This document shows, piece after piece, positions 36,477 through 45,307 of a stretch of DNA of 64,000 nucleotides. The notes below the pieces were generated by a model. It saw nothing but the letters and a program-made list of their open reading frames with translations. It was not told the origin of the DNA and did not search any database. This DNA comes from JAKOWB01 sp038363005. GTDB taxonomy: Bacteria > Pseudomonadota > Alphaproteobacteria > Kiloniellales > JACOMY01. The stretch spans positions 217,443 to 281,442 of the forward strand of contig JBBQBI010000004.1 of assembly GCA_038363005.1 (NCBI GenBank). The letters run 5' to 3'. The first letter of the stretch is position 1. Each line of letters begins with the position of its first letter. Both the position numbers and the translations under genes were made by a program.

Positions 36477-37637
36477 CTACTCGCAGAGCCGTTCCACCAG
36501 CCGGCCCAGCATGGCCTCGCACTGCGCCAGCTGCTCGACCGCCAGCCATTCGTCCGGCTTGTGCGCCTGCTGGATCGAGCCGGGGCCGCAGACCACGGTG
36601 GGCAGACCCAGGCGCTGCTGGAACAGCCCGCCCTCGGTGCCGAAGGCGATCTTGCGGTGGCTGTTGGCGCCGGTGAGGGACTTCACGAAGGCCACCACCT
36701 CGGCATCGGCTGGTGTCGCCAGGGCGGGGTAGGAGTTGGTCTCCTCGAAATCGATCCGTGCCTCGGGAAAGCGGTCGCGGTGCTTGGCGGCGATGGCCTC
36801 GCCAATCGCCGCCAGGCGCGCCATCAGGGCCTCGGGCGGGTCCTCCGGCAGGTGGCGGATCTCGAAGTCCAGGGTGGCGCGGTTGGGCACGATGTTCAGC
36901 GCCTCGCCGCCGCGGATCAGGCCGACATGCAGCGTGGAGAAGGGCACGTCGTAGGCCTCGTCGCGCGCGCCGGCTGTCAGCTCGGCCTGCAGGCCGGCCA
37001 TGGCGGTCACCAGCTCGGCCGCCAGGTGGATGGCGTTGAGGCCCTCGGGCGCCAGGCTGGAGTGGCATTCCCGCCCGTGGCAGGTGGCGCGGGCAAAGAG
37101 CTTCCCCTTGTGGCCGATGGCGACGCCGAGAGAGGTGGGCTCGCCGATGATGCAGAAGGCCGGGCGCACCGCCAGGCCCTGCAGCATCTCGATCAGGCGG
37201 CGCACGCCCAGGCAGCCGACCTCCTCGTCATAGCTGAAGGCCAGGTGCAGCGGGCGCTTCAGCGGACGGCGCGTGGCCTGTTGCGCGCAGGCTACGGCGG
37301 CGGCGATGAAGCCCTTCATGTCGGCGGTCCCGCGGCCGATGAAATGCCCGTCCTTCTCGACCAGCGTAAAGGGATCGCTGCTCCATGCCTGGCCCTCGAC
37401 CGGTACCACGTCGCTGTGTCCCGACAGCATGACACCCGGCACCTCTGCTGGGCCGATGACGGCGTAGAGGTTGGCCTTGTCGCCGGTGGCGCTGGGCACC
37501 AGGCGGCTCTCGATGCCAGCGTCGGCCAGCTCGGCCCGCAGGAACTCGATCAGCGCCAGATTGCTGTCGCGGCTGACGGTCGGAAAGGCGATCAGGCGTT
37601 CGAGCAGTTGCCGGGTCTTCGCCGTGACAGGCATCAT
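36477..37637 (-). CDS. argE: Acetylornithine deacetylase
   Basis: M20-family zinc hydrolase releasing acetate from N-acetylornithine in arginine synthesis. Length is 386 aa. Metal-binding motifs: MLSGHSDVVPVEGQAW, the bridging GRGTADMKGF, the catalytic acid pair FSYDEEVGCLGV and CIIGEPTSL; CVCGPG-type C-terminal VVCGPGSIQQAHKPDEWL supplies the last His. The dimerisation domain lies at about 175-290 (CHGRECHSSLAPEGLNAI). Related M20 peptidases share these motifs; AEVPGVMLSGHSDVVP and EGGLFQ support ArgE. Divergent from the flavoprotein gene with a 39-bp gap. Confidence 0.87.
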   Translation of the reverse strand: MMPVTAKTRQLLERLIAFPTVSRDSNLALIEFLRAELADAGIESRLVPSATGDKANLYAVIGPAEVPGVMLSGHSDVVPVEGQAWSSDPFTLVEKDGHFIGRGTADMKGFIAAAVACAQQATRRPLKRPLHLAFSYDEEVGCLGVRRLIEMLQGLAVRPAFCIIGEPTSLGVAIGHKGKLFARATCHGRECHSSLAPEGLNAIHLAAELVTAMAGLQAELTAGARDEAYDVPFSTLHVGLIRGGEALNIVPNRATLDFEIRHLPEDPPEALMARLAAIGEAIAAKHRDRFPEARIDFEETNSYPALATPADAEVVAFVKSLTGANSHRKIAFGTEGGLFQQRLGLPTVVCGPGSIQQAHKPDEWLAVEQLAQCEAMLGRLVERLCE

Positions 37638-37676
37638 GCGGACCTTGCTGAATGGAACAATTGGTCAGGGTAGGGC

Positions 37677-39752
37677 ATGGCACGCGATCCGCGCTACGAC
37701 ATCCTGTTCGAGCCGGTGCGCATCGGCCCGCTGACGGCGCGCAACCGCTTCTACCAGGTGCCGCACTGCAACGGCTTCGGCTACCGCGACCCCAGCGCGC
37801 TGGCGACGCTGCGCCGGATCAAGGCCGAAGGCGGCTGGGCCGTGGTCTCCACCGAGCAGGTGGAGATTCACCACACCTCGGAGATCACCCCCTTCATCGA
37901 GCTGCGCCTGTGGGAGGAGAAAGACATCCCCATGCTGGCGCGCATCGCCGATGCGATCCACGAGGGTGGATCGCTGGCCGCCATCGAGCTCTGCTACAAC
38001 GGCATGAACGGGCCGAACCTGATGAGCCGCGCCGTGCCCATGGGGCCGGCGCACCTGCCCATCGCCACTTTCTACGCCGATCCGGTACAGGCGCGGCGTA
38101 TGGACCTGGCCGATATCGCCGACCTGCGCCGCTGGCACCGCATCGCGGTGCAGCGCGCGCGCCAGGCCGGCTTCGACATCATCTATGTCTATGCCGCGCA
38201 CGGCTTCGGCTGCATGCATCACTTCCTGTCGCGGCGCTACAACGACCGGACCGACGATTACGGCGGCAGCCTGGTCAACCGCGCCCGCCTGCTGCGCGAG
38301 ATTACCGAGGACGCCAAGGAAGCCGCCGGTCCCGACGCCGCTGTCGCCGTGCGCCTGACCCTGGACGAGCTGGTGGGCGAGCCCGGCTTCACCATCGCCG
38401 AGGCGCGCGACGTCATCGGCCTGCTGGCCGAGCTGCCGGACCTCTGGGACCTGGCGCTGGGCTCCTGGGAGGAGGACTCCAAGACCTCGCGCTTCGGGCC
38501 AGAGGGCGCGCAGGAGCCCTTCCTGACCGGCATCAAGCAGCTCACCACCAAGCCGGTGGTCGGCGTCGGCCGCTTCACCACGCCGGACACCATGGCGCGG
38601 CTGGTGCGCCAGGGCGTGTTGGACTTCATTGGGGCGGCGCGCCCTTCGATCGCCGATCCTTTCCTGCCCAACAAGATCGCAGAGGGGCGCCTCGACGATA
38701 TCCGCGAGTGCATCGGCTGCAATATCTGCGTCTCCGGCGACTTCACCCAGTCGCCGATCCGCTGCACGCAGAATCCCAGCATGGGCGAGGAATGGCGCAA
38801 GGGCTGGCACCCGGAGCGTCACCGCGCGAAGCAGTCGGACAGTCGCATTCTCGTCGTCGGCGCCGGTCCCGCTGGGCTGGAATGCGCGCAAGCCCTGGGC
38901 AAGCGCGGCTATGACGTGGCGCTGGCCGAGGCGAAGCGCGAGCTTGGCGGGCGCGTGACGTTGGAATCGAAGCTGCCCGGCCTGTCGGCTTGGGCGCGGG
39001 TGCGCGACTGGCGCCTGCTTCAGCTCGACAAGCTGTCGAACGTCGAGATCTATCGCGAAAGCTTGCTGACCGCTGAGGACATCCTGGGCATGGGCTTCCA
39101 GCGCGTCGTGCTGGCTACCGGCGCCAGCTGGCGGCGCGACGGCGTGGCCCGTTTCCACACGCGGCCGATCCCGGTCGCCGACGGCGCGCTGACACCGGAC
39201 GACCTGATGGCCGGCCGCCTGCCCGAGGCCGCCGAGGTGCTGCTCTATGACGACGACCACTACTACCTGGGCGGCGTGCTGGCCGAACTGCTGGTCAAGG
39301 CCGGCCAGCGGGTGACCTTGATGACCCCGGCGCCCGAGGTCTCGAGCTGGACCCGCGCGACGATGGAGCAGACGGCCATCCAGCGCCGCCTGCTGGAGCT
39401 GGGCGTCACCATCGCCACGGCGCAGGCGCTGCTGGCCTGGCGGGACGGCGTGGCCGAGGTCGCCTGCGCCTATACCGGGCGGCGATCGCAGCTGGCGGCC
39501 CCGGCCTTGGTGCTGGTGACCGCGCGCCTGCCGAACGAGGCTCTCACTCTGGCGCTGCTGGACCAACGGTCAGAATGGCCCGATGCCGGCCTGGCCGGCG
39601 TCACCGCCATCGGCGACGCGCTGGCGCCCGGCACCATCGCCATGGCGACCTATGCCGGGCGGCGCTACAGCGAGGAACTGGACGCGCCGCCGCGGGGCGA
39701 TGATCGGCCGGATTTTCGCCGTGAGATCGCCGAACTCCTGCCGCTTGCCTGA
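37677..39752 (+). CDS. Trimethylamine dehydrogenase-like FMN/[4Fe-4S] flavoprotein
   Basis: A 691-residue multidomain oxidoreductase: an Old Yellow Enzyme-type FMN barrel (1-about 340), a [4Fe-4S] site (ECIGCNICVSGDFTQSPIRC, four Cys) and a C-terminal dinucleotide-binding region (RILVVGAGPAGLECAQALG). Its sequence follows Methylophilus trimethylamine dehydrogenase closely: RNRFYQVPHC keeps the Cys (Cys31) that covalently holds FMN, and VYAAH keeps the catalytic Tyr and His. Two of the three aromatic residues that bind trimethylammonium (Tyr60, Trp355) are replaced (Gln61; no Trp after the Fe-S Cys), while Trp264 and Asp267 equivalents remain. An N-methyl or amine demethylase with another substrate is likely. 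Divergent from argE. Confidence 0.88.
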   Translation: MARDPRYDILFEPVRIGPLTARNRFYQVPHCNGFGYRDPSALATLRRIKAEGGWAVVSTEQVEIHHTSEITPFIELRLWEEKDIPMLARIADAIHEGGSLAAIELCYNGMNGPNLMSRAVPMGPAHLPIATFYADPVQARRMDLADIADLRRWHRIAVQRARQAGFDIIYVYAAHGFGCMHHFLSRRYNDRTDDYGGSLVNRARLLREITEDAKEAAGPDAAVAVRLTLDELVGEPGFTIAEARDVIGLLAELPDLWDLALGSWEEDSKTSRFGPEGAQEPFLTGIKQLTTKPVVGVGRFTTPDTMARLVRQGVLDFIGAARPSIADPFLPNKIAEGRLDDIRECIGCNICVSGDFTQSPIRCTQNPSMGEEWRKGWHPERHRAKQSDSRILVVGAGPAGLECAQALGKRGYDVALAEAKRELGGRVTLESKLPGLSAWARVRDWRLLQLDKLSNVEIYRESLLTAEDILGMGFQRVVLATGASWRRDGVARFHTRPIPVADGALTPDDLMAGRLPEAAEVLLYDDDHYYLGGVLAELLVKAGQRVTLMTPAPEVSSWTRATMEQTAIQRRLLELGVTIATAQALLAWRDGVAEVACAYTGRRSQLAAPALVLVTARLPNEALTLALLDQRSEWPDAGLAGVTAIGDALAPGTIAMATYAGRRYSEELDAPPRGDDRPDFRREIAELLPLA

Positions 39753-39925
39753 TGCCGTGGTAAGACCCTGTAGCAAGGCAGGGAAATTTTGATTGCGTGT
39801 TTTCCGGCCACAGGGTGAGGTGTTGCAAGGGAAGGCGTTGGCGGATGCCGGTTGCCGTGGCGCTTGCTCAGCAAGCCCCAGGGACGTGATCGTCCGCTTT
39901 GACCAGGCCCAAAGGGAGACGAACG

Positions 39926-40336
39926 ATGCGTTCACTGCTTGCTGCTGCGTTTCTGCTGTCGGCCGCCGCGCCGGCGCTGGCTGACGAGGCCTGGACCACC
40001 GAGGCCGGCGACATCGTCTATGTCGAGGACATCGGCGACATCGCCCACCTGGCCTTCACCGTCTCGGACGGTAGCAACAGCTTGGTGCTGGAGATCTATC
40101 TGCCGGGCCTTGGCGGCAACTTCGATCATCGCAGCACCCACGATGGCTATTTCCTGATCGCCGGCGGCGAGGATTGCGCCACGGAGCAGACCAGCCCCAA
40201 CGGCTGGAGCTCGGGCAGCTGGGGCAAGATCCGCGTGGTGTTCGACAAGCCGGGCTTCCCGAGCGGCTTCGACATCTACGGCGGCTCCTGCGACGAAGAG
40301 CTGGATCCGAACCCGCTGCGCGCCGAGCCGATGTAG
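39926..40336 (+). CDS. Secreted protein of unknown function, tandem copy 1
   Basis: A 136-residue exported protein. A signal peptide (RSLLAAAFLLSAAAPALADEAW) is followed by a short beta-rich domain with no recognised family. AAAGGGAGACGAACG precedes ATG 39926. It shares most of its length with the next gene: EAWTT, GNIVYVEDIGDIAH (GDIVYVEDIGDIAH here), YLPGL, GYFLI, SPNGWSSG, WG, VVFDKP, FPSGFDI and the final AEPM. Two cysteines (in GGEDCAT and GGSCDEE) match in both copies, suggesting one disulfide. Function unknown. Confidence 0.78.
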   Translation: MRSLLAAAFLLSAAAPALADEAWTTEAGDIVYVEDIGDIAHLAFTVSDGSNSLVLEIYLPGLGGNFDHRSTHDGYFLIAGGEDCATEQTSPNGWSSGSWGKIRVVFDKPGFPSGFDIYGGSCDEELDPNPLRAEPM

Positions 40337-40377
40337 AGTCGCGCGCCTGGCCCGTCCAACCCGGAGGAGATAGCTCC

Positions 40378-40788
40378 ATGCGTTCCCTGCTAGCGGCCGT
40401 GCTGCTGCTGTCGGTCAGCGTGCCGGCCTTCGCCGACGAGGCCTGGACCACGCCCAGGGGCAACATCGTCTATGTCGAGGATATCGGCGACATTGCCCAC
40501 TGGTCCTTCGCCTATCAATACGGCGACGACAACCTGGTGCTGGATATCTACCTGCCGGGGCTGCCCAGCACGCTCAACCAGCGTGGTACCTACGAGGGCT
40601 ACTTCCTGATCCAGGACAGCAACGAGTGCGGCTCCAACGAACAGAGCCCCAACGGCTGGAGTTCCGGGACCTGGGGCAACATCACCGTGGTGTTCGACAA
40701 GCCAAGCTTTCCCAGCGGCTTCGACATCTGGGCGGGCCTCTGTCTGCAGCCGGTCGACCCCGAGTCCTTGCACGCCGAGCCCATGTAG
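40378..40788 (+). CDS. Secreted protein of unknown function, tandem copy 2
   Basis: Also 136 residues, with its own signal peptide (RSLLAAVLLLSVSVPAFADEAW). It is a clear paralogue of the preceding gene, 41 bp downstream, with GGAGGAGATAGCTCC before ATG 40378. Conserved surroundings are IVYVEDIGDIAH, SPNGWSSGTWGNI and VVFDKPSFPSGFDIW; the cysteines in SNECGSN and AGLCLQP align with those of copy 1. The middle region (40500-40620) is the least similar. Probably co-transcribed with copy 1. No family recognised. Confidence 0.78.
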   Translation: MRSLLAAVLLLSVSVPAFADEAWTTPRGNIVYVEDIGDIAHWSFAYQYGDDNLVLDIYLPGLPSTLNQRGTYEGYFLIQDSNECGSNEQSPNGWSSGTWGNITVVFDKPSFPSGFDIWAGLCLQPVDPESLHAEPM

Positions 40789-40813
40789 CGCCGGGCGACC
40801 CGGCAGCTGGCGG

Positions 40814-41752
40814 TCAGGATGTCGCCGGCCGTCGGGTCCCTGATCCCCTGCGCTCCGCCAGCGCGGCGTGGCAGTGCTCGACGAAGAGCCGCGCCGGCGT
40901 AGTCTGGCGTTCGCCCTGGCGCCAGCAGGCGACCAGCACCGAGGGCGCCAGGGCATCGGCCAGCGCCACGGTGACCAGCGGATTGCCGTCATAGGTCAGC
41001 GGCGCCGCCGGTTGCGTCACCAGGATCGAGTAACCCAACCCTTGGCCGACCAACCCGCGCACCAGCTCCAGCGAGGGCGAGGAAAAGGCCACCCTGGGCG
41101 TCAGGCCCTGCGCCGCGAAGAGGCCGCGGAAGTAGCGGCCGCTGGGTGCCACGTCGAGCAGGATCAGCGGCTCCTCCACCAGCTCGGCCAGGCGCAGCTT
41201 GCGGCGCTTGGCCAGGCGGTGGCCGGCCGGCAGCAGCGCATGCGGCCGCAAGTCCCGCAGCAGCGGCGCGCGCGCCAGGCTCTCCGGCAGCTCCAGGTCA
41301 TAGGTGATCAGCAGGTCGTAGGCGCCGTCCTCCAGCGCCTTGACCAGCTGGTCCTGCAGGCCGTCGCGCAGCGTCACCTGGATTTCCGGGAAGCGCACGC
41401 GGAAGCCGGCCAGCAGGCGCGGCAGGAACAGCGGCGCGATGGTCGAGTAGCAGCCGATCTCCAGCCGCCCGGCCACCACGTCGTTTTCCGCCCGCGCCGA
41501 TTGCTCGAAGGCGTGCGCCTGCTGCAGCAGGTCGCCGGCCTGGCGCAGCAGCCGCTGGCCGGCTGGCGTCAGGGTCACACCCGAGGCGTGGTGGCGCACC
41601 AGCAGTGGCAGGCCGAAGCGGGCCTCCAGCGCGCGGATGGCGCTGGAGATCGAGGGCTGCGCGACGTTCAGGCGCCGTGCCGCGGCGGCCAGGCTGCCGG
41701 CCTCCGCGGCGGCGACGAAGTAGCCCAGCTGCCGCAGGCTGAAGCCGGCCAT
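40814..41752 (-). CDS. LysR family regulator
   Basis: A 312-residue LysR-type regulator. The helix-turn-helix is LRQLGYFVAAAEAGSLAAAARRLNVAQPSISSAIRALEARFGLPLLVRH (ends quoted), followed by the effector domain with GRLEIGCYSTIAPLFLPRLLAGF. This reads like the CbbR/GltC type that binds small carboxylates, but the ligand is not visible. Its ATG overlaps the stop of the PhyH gene by one base (TGATG), so the two are one transcript, and it probably regulates degradation of the PhyH substrate. Confidence 0.9.
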   Translation of the reverse strand: MAGFSLRQLGYFVAAAEAGSLAAAARRLNVAQPSISSAIRALEARFGLPLLVRHHASGVTLTPAGQRLLRQAGDLLQQAHAFEQSARAENDVVAGRLEIGCYSTIAPLFLPRLLAGFRVRFPEIQVTLRDGLQDQLVKALEDGAYDLLITYDLELPESLARAPLLRDLRPHALLPAGHRLAKRRKLRLAELVEEPLILLDVAPSGRYFRGLFAAQGLTPRVAFSSPSLELVRGLVGQGLGYSILVTQPAAPLTYDGNPLVTVALADALAPSVLVACWRQGERQTTPARLFVEHCHAALAERRGSGTRRPATS

Positions 41753-42639
41753 CAGCCGTCGTAGCTCACCGCGCGCTCACCGCCGGGTGCCTGCTGATTG
41801 AAGAAGGAGGCCGTGCTGGGCTTCTGCGGCAGCTGCAGCTCGAAGGCCACGGAGCGCACGCGCCCGCTGCGCTGGCCGCGCACGATCAGCCCCTCGTCGC
41901 GGGTCGGCACCGGGCTGGGCACCAGCGGCACCGCGTCCTCTGCCGAATAGACGCTGATGAAGAGCGTACGCGGTAGCTTCGACAGGTTAGGCGCCGACCC
42001 GTGCGCCAGGCGTGTGTGCATCAGGCAGACGCTGCCGGCGGGGCCGACGCAGGTCTCGGCCCCCGCCATCAGCGCCGCCTCGCTCGCCTCGTCCATCGCG
42101 CCGGTGAAGCGGCCGCCGTGCCACAGGCCGTGGATCGGCCCGCGGTGCGAGCCCGAGGCGACCTGCAGCGGCCCGTTCTCCGCCGTCACCTCGTCGAGGA
42201 ACAGCAGCGCGGTCACCAGGTCGTCGTTGCTGTGCGGCGTGAAGGGGAAGTCCTGGTGCCACTTCACCTTGGTCGCGGTGCCCGGCAGCTTGGAGTTGGT
42301 CTTGGTGTGATGCAGCTTGATGTTGGGGCCGATCAACTCCGCCACCGCGTCGGTCATGCGGCTGTCGGCCATGACCTGGTGGTGGATCGGCGAGACCTCG
42401 GTCGGCGCGTTCACCCGGCGCAGCGCAGGGTGGTCGGCGCTGTGACCGGCTTCCAGGTCGAAGCGCGGGCGGCCGTCGAGGATTTGGCCATAGGGCGTGC
42501 TGTGCTGCCGGCTCTCCTCCACCCAGGCGGCGAAGTCGCGCTGCAGCGCCGCGAGCTGTGCCGGGCTCACCGCGTCCTTCAGCAGCAGCCAACCGTCGCG
42601 GCGAAAGGCCTCGACCTCGGCAGGCGTGAGCACGGACAT
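41752..42639 (-). CDS. Phytanoyl-CoA dioxygenase (PhyH) family oxygenase
   Basis: A 295-residue Fe(II)/2-oxoglutarate-dependent dioxygenase. The double-stranded beta-helix holds the HxD pair in KVKWHQDFPFTPHSNDD and the distal His in CLMHTRLAHGSAPNLS, with Arg of LPRTLFISVYSAEDA binding 2-oxoglutarate. KLHHTKTNSKLPGTATKVKWHQD is typical of bacterial PhyH proteins of unknown substrate. It is followed without gap by the LysR gene. The promoter would lie in the 114-bp gap to the DUF2852 gene. Confidence 0.88.
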   Translation of the reverse strand: MSVLTPAEVEAFRRDGWLLLKDAVSPAQLAALQRDFAAWVEESRQHSTPYGQILDGRPRFDLEAGHSADHPALRRVNAPTEVSPIHHQVMADSRMTDAVAELIGPNIKLHHTKTNSKLPGTATKVKWHQDFPFTPHSNDDLVTALLFLDEVTAENGPLQVASGSHRGPIHGLWHGGRFTGAMDEASEAALMAGAETCVGPAGSVCLMHTRLAHGSAPNLSKLPRTLFISVYSAEDAVPLVPSPVPTRDEGLIVRGQRSGRVRSVAFELQLPQKPSTASFFNQQAPGGERAVSYDG

Positions 42640-42687
42640 GGCGCGACCTCATCGGCTGGTGACCGGCGCAGTCTAGCGCAGTTCGGG

Positions 42688-42729
42688 CAAAAAGAAGGGG
42701 CGCGACCCTCAGTCCGAGGATCGCGCCCC
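42688..42729 (-). terminator. Rho-independent terminator of the DUF2852 gene
   Basis: On the minus strand GGGGCGCGA and TCGCGCCCC (9-bp stem, loop about 15 nt that itself pairs partly, TCCTCGG with CTGAGG) are followed by TTCTTTTTGCC. It lies 25 bp after the DUF2852 stop. Confidence 0.88.
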
Positions 42730-42753
42730 TATCACGAGGGAGGGACGGGCGGG

Positions 42754-43182
42754 TTAGGCCGCGCTGGGCCCCGGTTGCGCCTGGCCCTCGCTGGCCTGGC
42801 GCCGACGGTCGGCCATGAACTGGTCGAACTCGGCGCGGTCCTTGGCCTGGCGCAGGCGACCGAGGAAGTCCTGGAACTCCTTCTCCTCGTCCTCCAGGCG
42901 GCGGATCGTGTCGCTGCGGTACTCGTCGAAGGCGGCGTTGCCGCTGCCGCCACTGCGGCTGCCGGCGCGCCACTCGTCGCGACGGCGGTGCCAAGTTTCG
43001 TGCAAACGGCCGAAGCCGCGTCCCTTGCTGCATCCCATGCGTCGACTCCATATCAGAAAGGCCAGGACGGCGAGGCCGGCCGGCCAGAACAGGGCGAAAG
43101 AGACCACCATCAGCGCGATCCAGGCGGCGAGCCCGAACTCGTCGATGCGGTCGATCACGTTGCTCATCCCTCGCTGCGTCAT
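42754..43182 (-). CDS. DUF2852 membrane protein
   Basis: A 142-residue DUF2852 protein, a family found mostly in alphaproteobacteria. One strong membrane segment (LAAWIALMVVSFALFWPAGLAVLAFLIW, about 18-45) is followed by a charged cytoplasmic tail with AFDEYRSDTIRRLEDEEKEFQDFLGRLRQAKDRAEFDQFM, predicted to be helical/coiled-coil. ATG 43182 has GAGAGGAAGC upstream; a Met five codons later is an alternative. It is transcribed alone from the AT-richer region near 43200 and ends at a good terminator. Function unknown. Confidence 0.85.
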   Translation of the reverse strand: MTQRGMSNVIDRIDEFGLAAWIALMVVSFALFWPAGLAVLAFLIWSRRMGCSKGRGFGRLHETWHRRRDEWRAGSRSGGSGNAAFDEYRSDTIRRLEDEEKEFQDFLGRLRQAKDRAEFDQFMADRRRQASEGQAQPGPSAA

Positions 43183-43302
43183 GCTTCCTCTCCAAGAATG
43201 TAAATGTTTATAACATTAACATCTGGTTTGCGGCAAGCCGGGTTCAAGAGGCTGAGGTGATATTTTTCGTCCGACCCAGCCCTCAGCACCGTCCTTTTCC
43301 TT

Positions 43303-43419
43303 GTCATCCCGGACAAGGCGCGCAGCGCCGCCGATCCGGGACCCAGGGGACTGGCCTCGTTGCGGCGCACCCGGTCCCCTGGATCCCGGCTCTTCGCTGC
43401 GCTCCGGCCGGGATGGCAG
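43303..43419. repeat. Long inverted repeat with GATCCGGGACCCAGGGGA arms
   Basis: A 117-bp element, GTCATCCCGGACAAGGCGCG... on the left and ...CGCTGCGCTCCGGCCGGGATG on the right, with an inner inverted pair (GATCCGGGACCCAGGGGAC / CCGGTCCCCTGGATCCCGG). Similar long repeats are common in alphaproteobacterial intergenic regions. It fills part of the 269-bp gap between DUF2852 and TetR; no gene is visible there. Confidence 0.8.
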
Positions 43420-43451
43420 CTGAATTTTGAATGTTCACAGAGACGGGAAAC

Positions 43452-44096
43452 CTATCCCTCCGCCGCGATCCCCAGCCCTTGCAGGTAGATCAGCACGGCG
43501 GCTTCCAGCAGCTCTTCTGCGCTCATCGGCAGTTTGCGGCGGCCGGCGTCGCCGCGACCGAACAGCGAGGCGATGCCGTGCGTCAGGCCCCAGATGTGCA
43601 GCGCCATCATCAGCACCGGCGGCCGCTTGTCCTTGGGCAAGCCGGCGCAGAGTGCCTCCGTCGCGTCACGCAGCACGGCAAAGGCGCGGTCGGAGGCCTG
43701 GCGCAGGCCGGCGTCCAGATCCGGCGGCAGCCCAGCCTCGAACATGGCGGAATAGTAGGCCGGCTCGCGCCGGGCGAAGTCTAGGTAGGCCTTGCCGACC
43801 CGTTCGAAGGCGGCGGCGGGCTTCGGCCGGCCCTGGTCCCAGGCGCTGGCCAGCGCTGCTTCAAGGCGCTCGAAGCCCTGCTCGGCGACGTCGGCCATCA
43901 ACTCGTCGCGGTTCTTGAAGTGGCGATAGGGCGCGGCCGGGCTGACACCGGCGGCGCGCGCTGCCTCGGCAAAAGAGAAGCCGTGCGGTCCCTTCTCCTG
44001 GATCAGGGTCAGCGCGGCACGGATCAGCGCGGCGCGCAGGTCGCCGTGGTGATAGCCGCGCTCGCCGCTGCCCTGCGACCCTCGATGCCAGCTCAT
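43452..44096 (-). CDS. TetR/AcrR regulator with WHG-type C-terminal domain
   Basis: A 214-residue TetR-type repressor. The helix-turn-helix is GFSFAEAARAAGVSPAAPYRHFKNRDEL at about residues 40-67, after the typical YHHGDLRAALIRAALTLI helix. The C-terminal ALHIWGLTHGIASLF carries the WHG motif of that subclass. It lies 19 bp after the iron alcohol dehydrogenase on the same strand and probably controls it. Confidence 0.9.
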   Translation of the reverse strand: MSWHRGSQGSGERGYHHGDLRAALIRAALTLIQEKGPHGFSFAEAARAAGVSPAAPYRHFKNRDELMADVAEQGFERLEAALASAWDQGRPKPAAAFERVGKAYLDFARREPAYYSAMFEAGLPPDLDAGLRQASDRAFAVLRDATEALCAGLPKDKRPPVLMMALHIWGLTHGIASLFGRGDAGRRKLPMSAEELLEAAVLIYLQGLGIAAEG

Positions 44097-44115
44097 GCAA
44101 CAGCCTTCTAGCGCA

Positions 44116-45294
44116 TCACTGCGCCCCGGTCATGGCTTCCGCCAGGATCGCCTGGATCTGCTCGACGCTGGCCAGGCGGGGATTGGTTGCGCGCGAGCTG
44201 TCCGCATAAGAGCGTTCGGCGATGCCCGGCAGGTCCGCCGCGCGGGCCCCCAGGGCGGCGATGCCAGTGGGAATCGCCAAGCGGTCGAGCAGGCCGCAGA
44301 TGGCGCCGTAGAAACCGTCAAAGCCAGCGTCCGGCAGACCCATGGCCTGCGCCATCGGCCCCAGGCGAGTCTCGATGGCCGGGCGGTTGAAGCGCAGCAC
44401 CGCCGGCAGCAGCACGGCGTTGGTCAGGCCATGGTGCGTGTCATAGGCGGCGCCGACGTTGTGGCTCATGGCGTGCACCAGGCCCAGGCCCTTGAGGAAG
44501 GAAACGCCGGCCAGGCAGGAGCCGACCAGCATGCGCCCACGCGCCGCCAGGTCGTCGCCCTGTGCCACGGCGCGCTCCAGGTTGGGCCAGATCAAGGCCA
44601 GCGCCTGCAGCGCCGCGCCGTCGCACAGCGGCTGGAACTGCGGCACCAGGTAGGCCTCTATGGCATGCACCAGCGCGTCGCAGCCGGTCCAGGCGGTCAG
44701 CTTGGGCGGCAGGCTGGCGGTGAGCTCCGGGTCCAGGATGGCGGCCGCCGGGCGCGCCAGGGGATGCCAGACGCAGCGCTTGGTCACCGCGGCGGTATCG
44801 GTGACCATCGCCGTGCTCTCGGTCTCCGCGCCGGTACCGGCGGTGGTGGGGATGGTGATCAGCGGCGGCAGCTCCGCCGCGGTCATGTCCGCCGGCAGCC
44901 TGGCGCCATAGACGAAGCTGAACAGCGGATGGCGGTCCTGTCGCGCCAAGAGCGCGATGGCCTTGCCGCCGTCCAGCCCGCTGCCGCCGCCCAGCGCGAC
45001 GATGCCGTCGGCGCGGTGCGCGCGGAAGGCCGACGCGCCGGTCGCGATCGCCCTGTCGGTGGGATTAGGCTCCACCTCGGCGAAGAGCGACGGCGCCAGC
45101 CCGGCACCGCTCAGGAGGTCCAGCAGCTCGGCGACGAAGGGCAGCGACCGGGAGCCGCGATCCGTGACCAGAAGTGGCCGGGTCATACCCTGCCGTTGGC
45201 AGAGCTTGGGCAGGTCCCGCCGCGCGCCGGGGCCGTAGTGGATCGGGATGGGCAGGCTCCAGACCTGCCGGACCGTGGGATCGAGGGAGAGCAT
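44116..45294 (-). CDS. Iron-containing alcohol dehydrogenase
   Basis: A 392-residue group III Fe-dependent alcohol dehydrogenase. The NAD-binding GGGS motif is IVALGGGSGLDGGKAIALL, followed by LITIPTTAGTGAETESTAMVTD. Metal ligands are in TGCDALVHAIEAYL (Asp and His), LGLVHAMSHNVGA and YDTHHGLTNAVLLP (His). Substrate cannot be told. The ATG at 45294 is preceded by GGCGTCC only, so the ribosome site is weak. It forms an operon with the downstream TetR gene. Confidence 0.93.
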   Translation of the reverse strand: MLSLDPTVRQVWSLPIPIHYGPGARRDLPKLCQRQGMTRPLLVTDRGSRSLPFVAELLDLLSGAGLAPSLFAEVEPNPTDRAIATGASAFRAHRADGIVALGGGSGLDGGKAIALLARQDRHPLFSFVYGARLPADMTAAELPPLITIPTTAGTGAETESTAMVTDTAAVTKRCVWHPLARPAAAILDPELTASLPPKLTAWTGCDALVHAIEAYLVPQFQPLCDGAALQALALIWPNLERAVAQGDDLAARGRMLVGSCLAGVSFLKGLGLVHAMSHNVGAAYDTHHGLTNAVLLPAVLRFNRPAIETRLGPMAQAMGLPDAGFDGFYGAICGLLDRLAIPTGIAALGARAADLPGIAERSYADSSRATNPRLASVEQIQAILAEAMTGAQ

Positions 45295-45307
45295 GGACGC
45301 CTTTCGT

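Noticed and set aside
43179..43370. 63-residue minus-strand frame between DUF2852 and TetR
   Set aside because: It runs through the long palindromic repeat, has no ribosome site and no domain.
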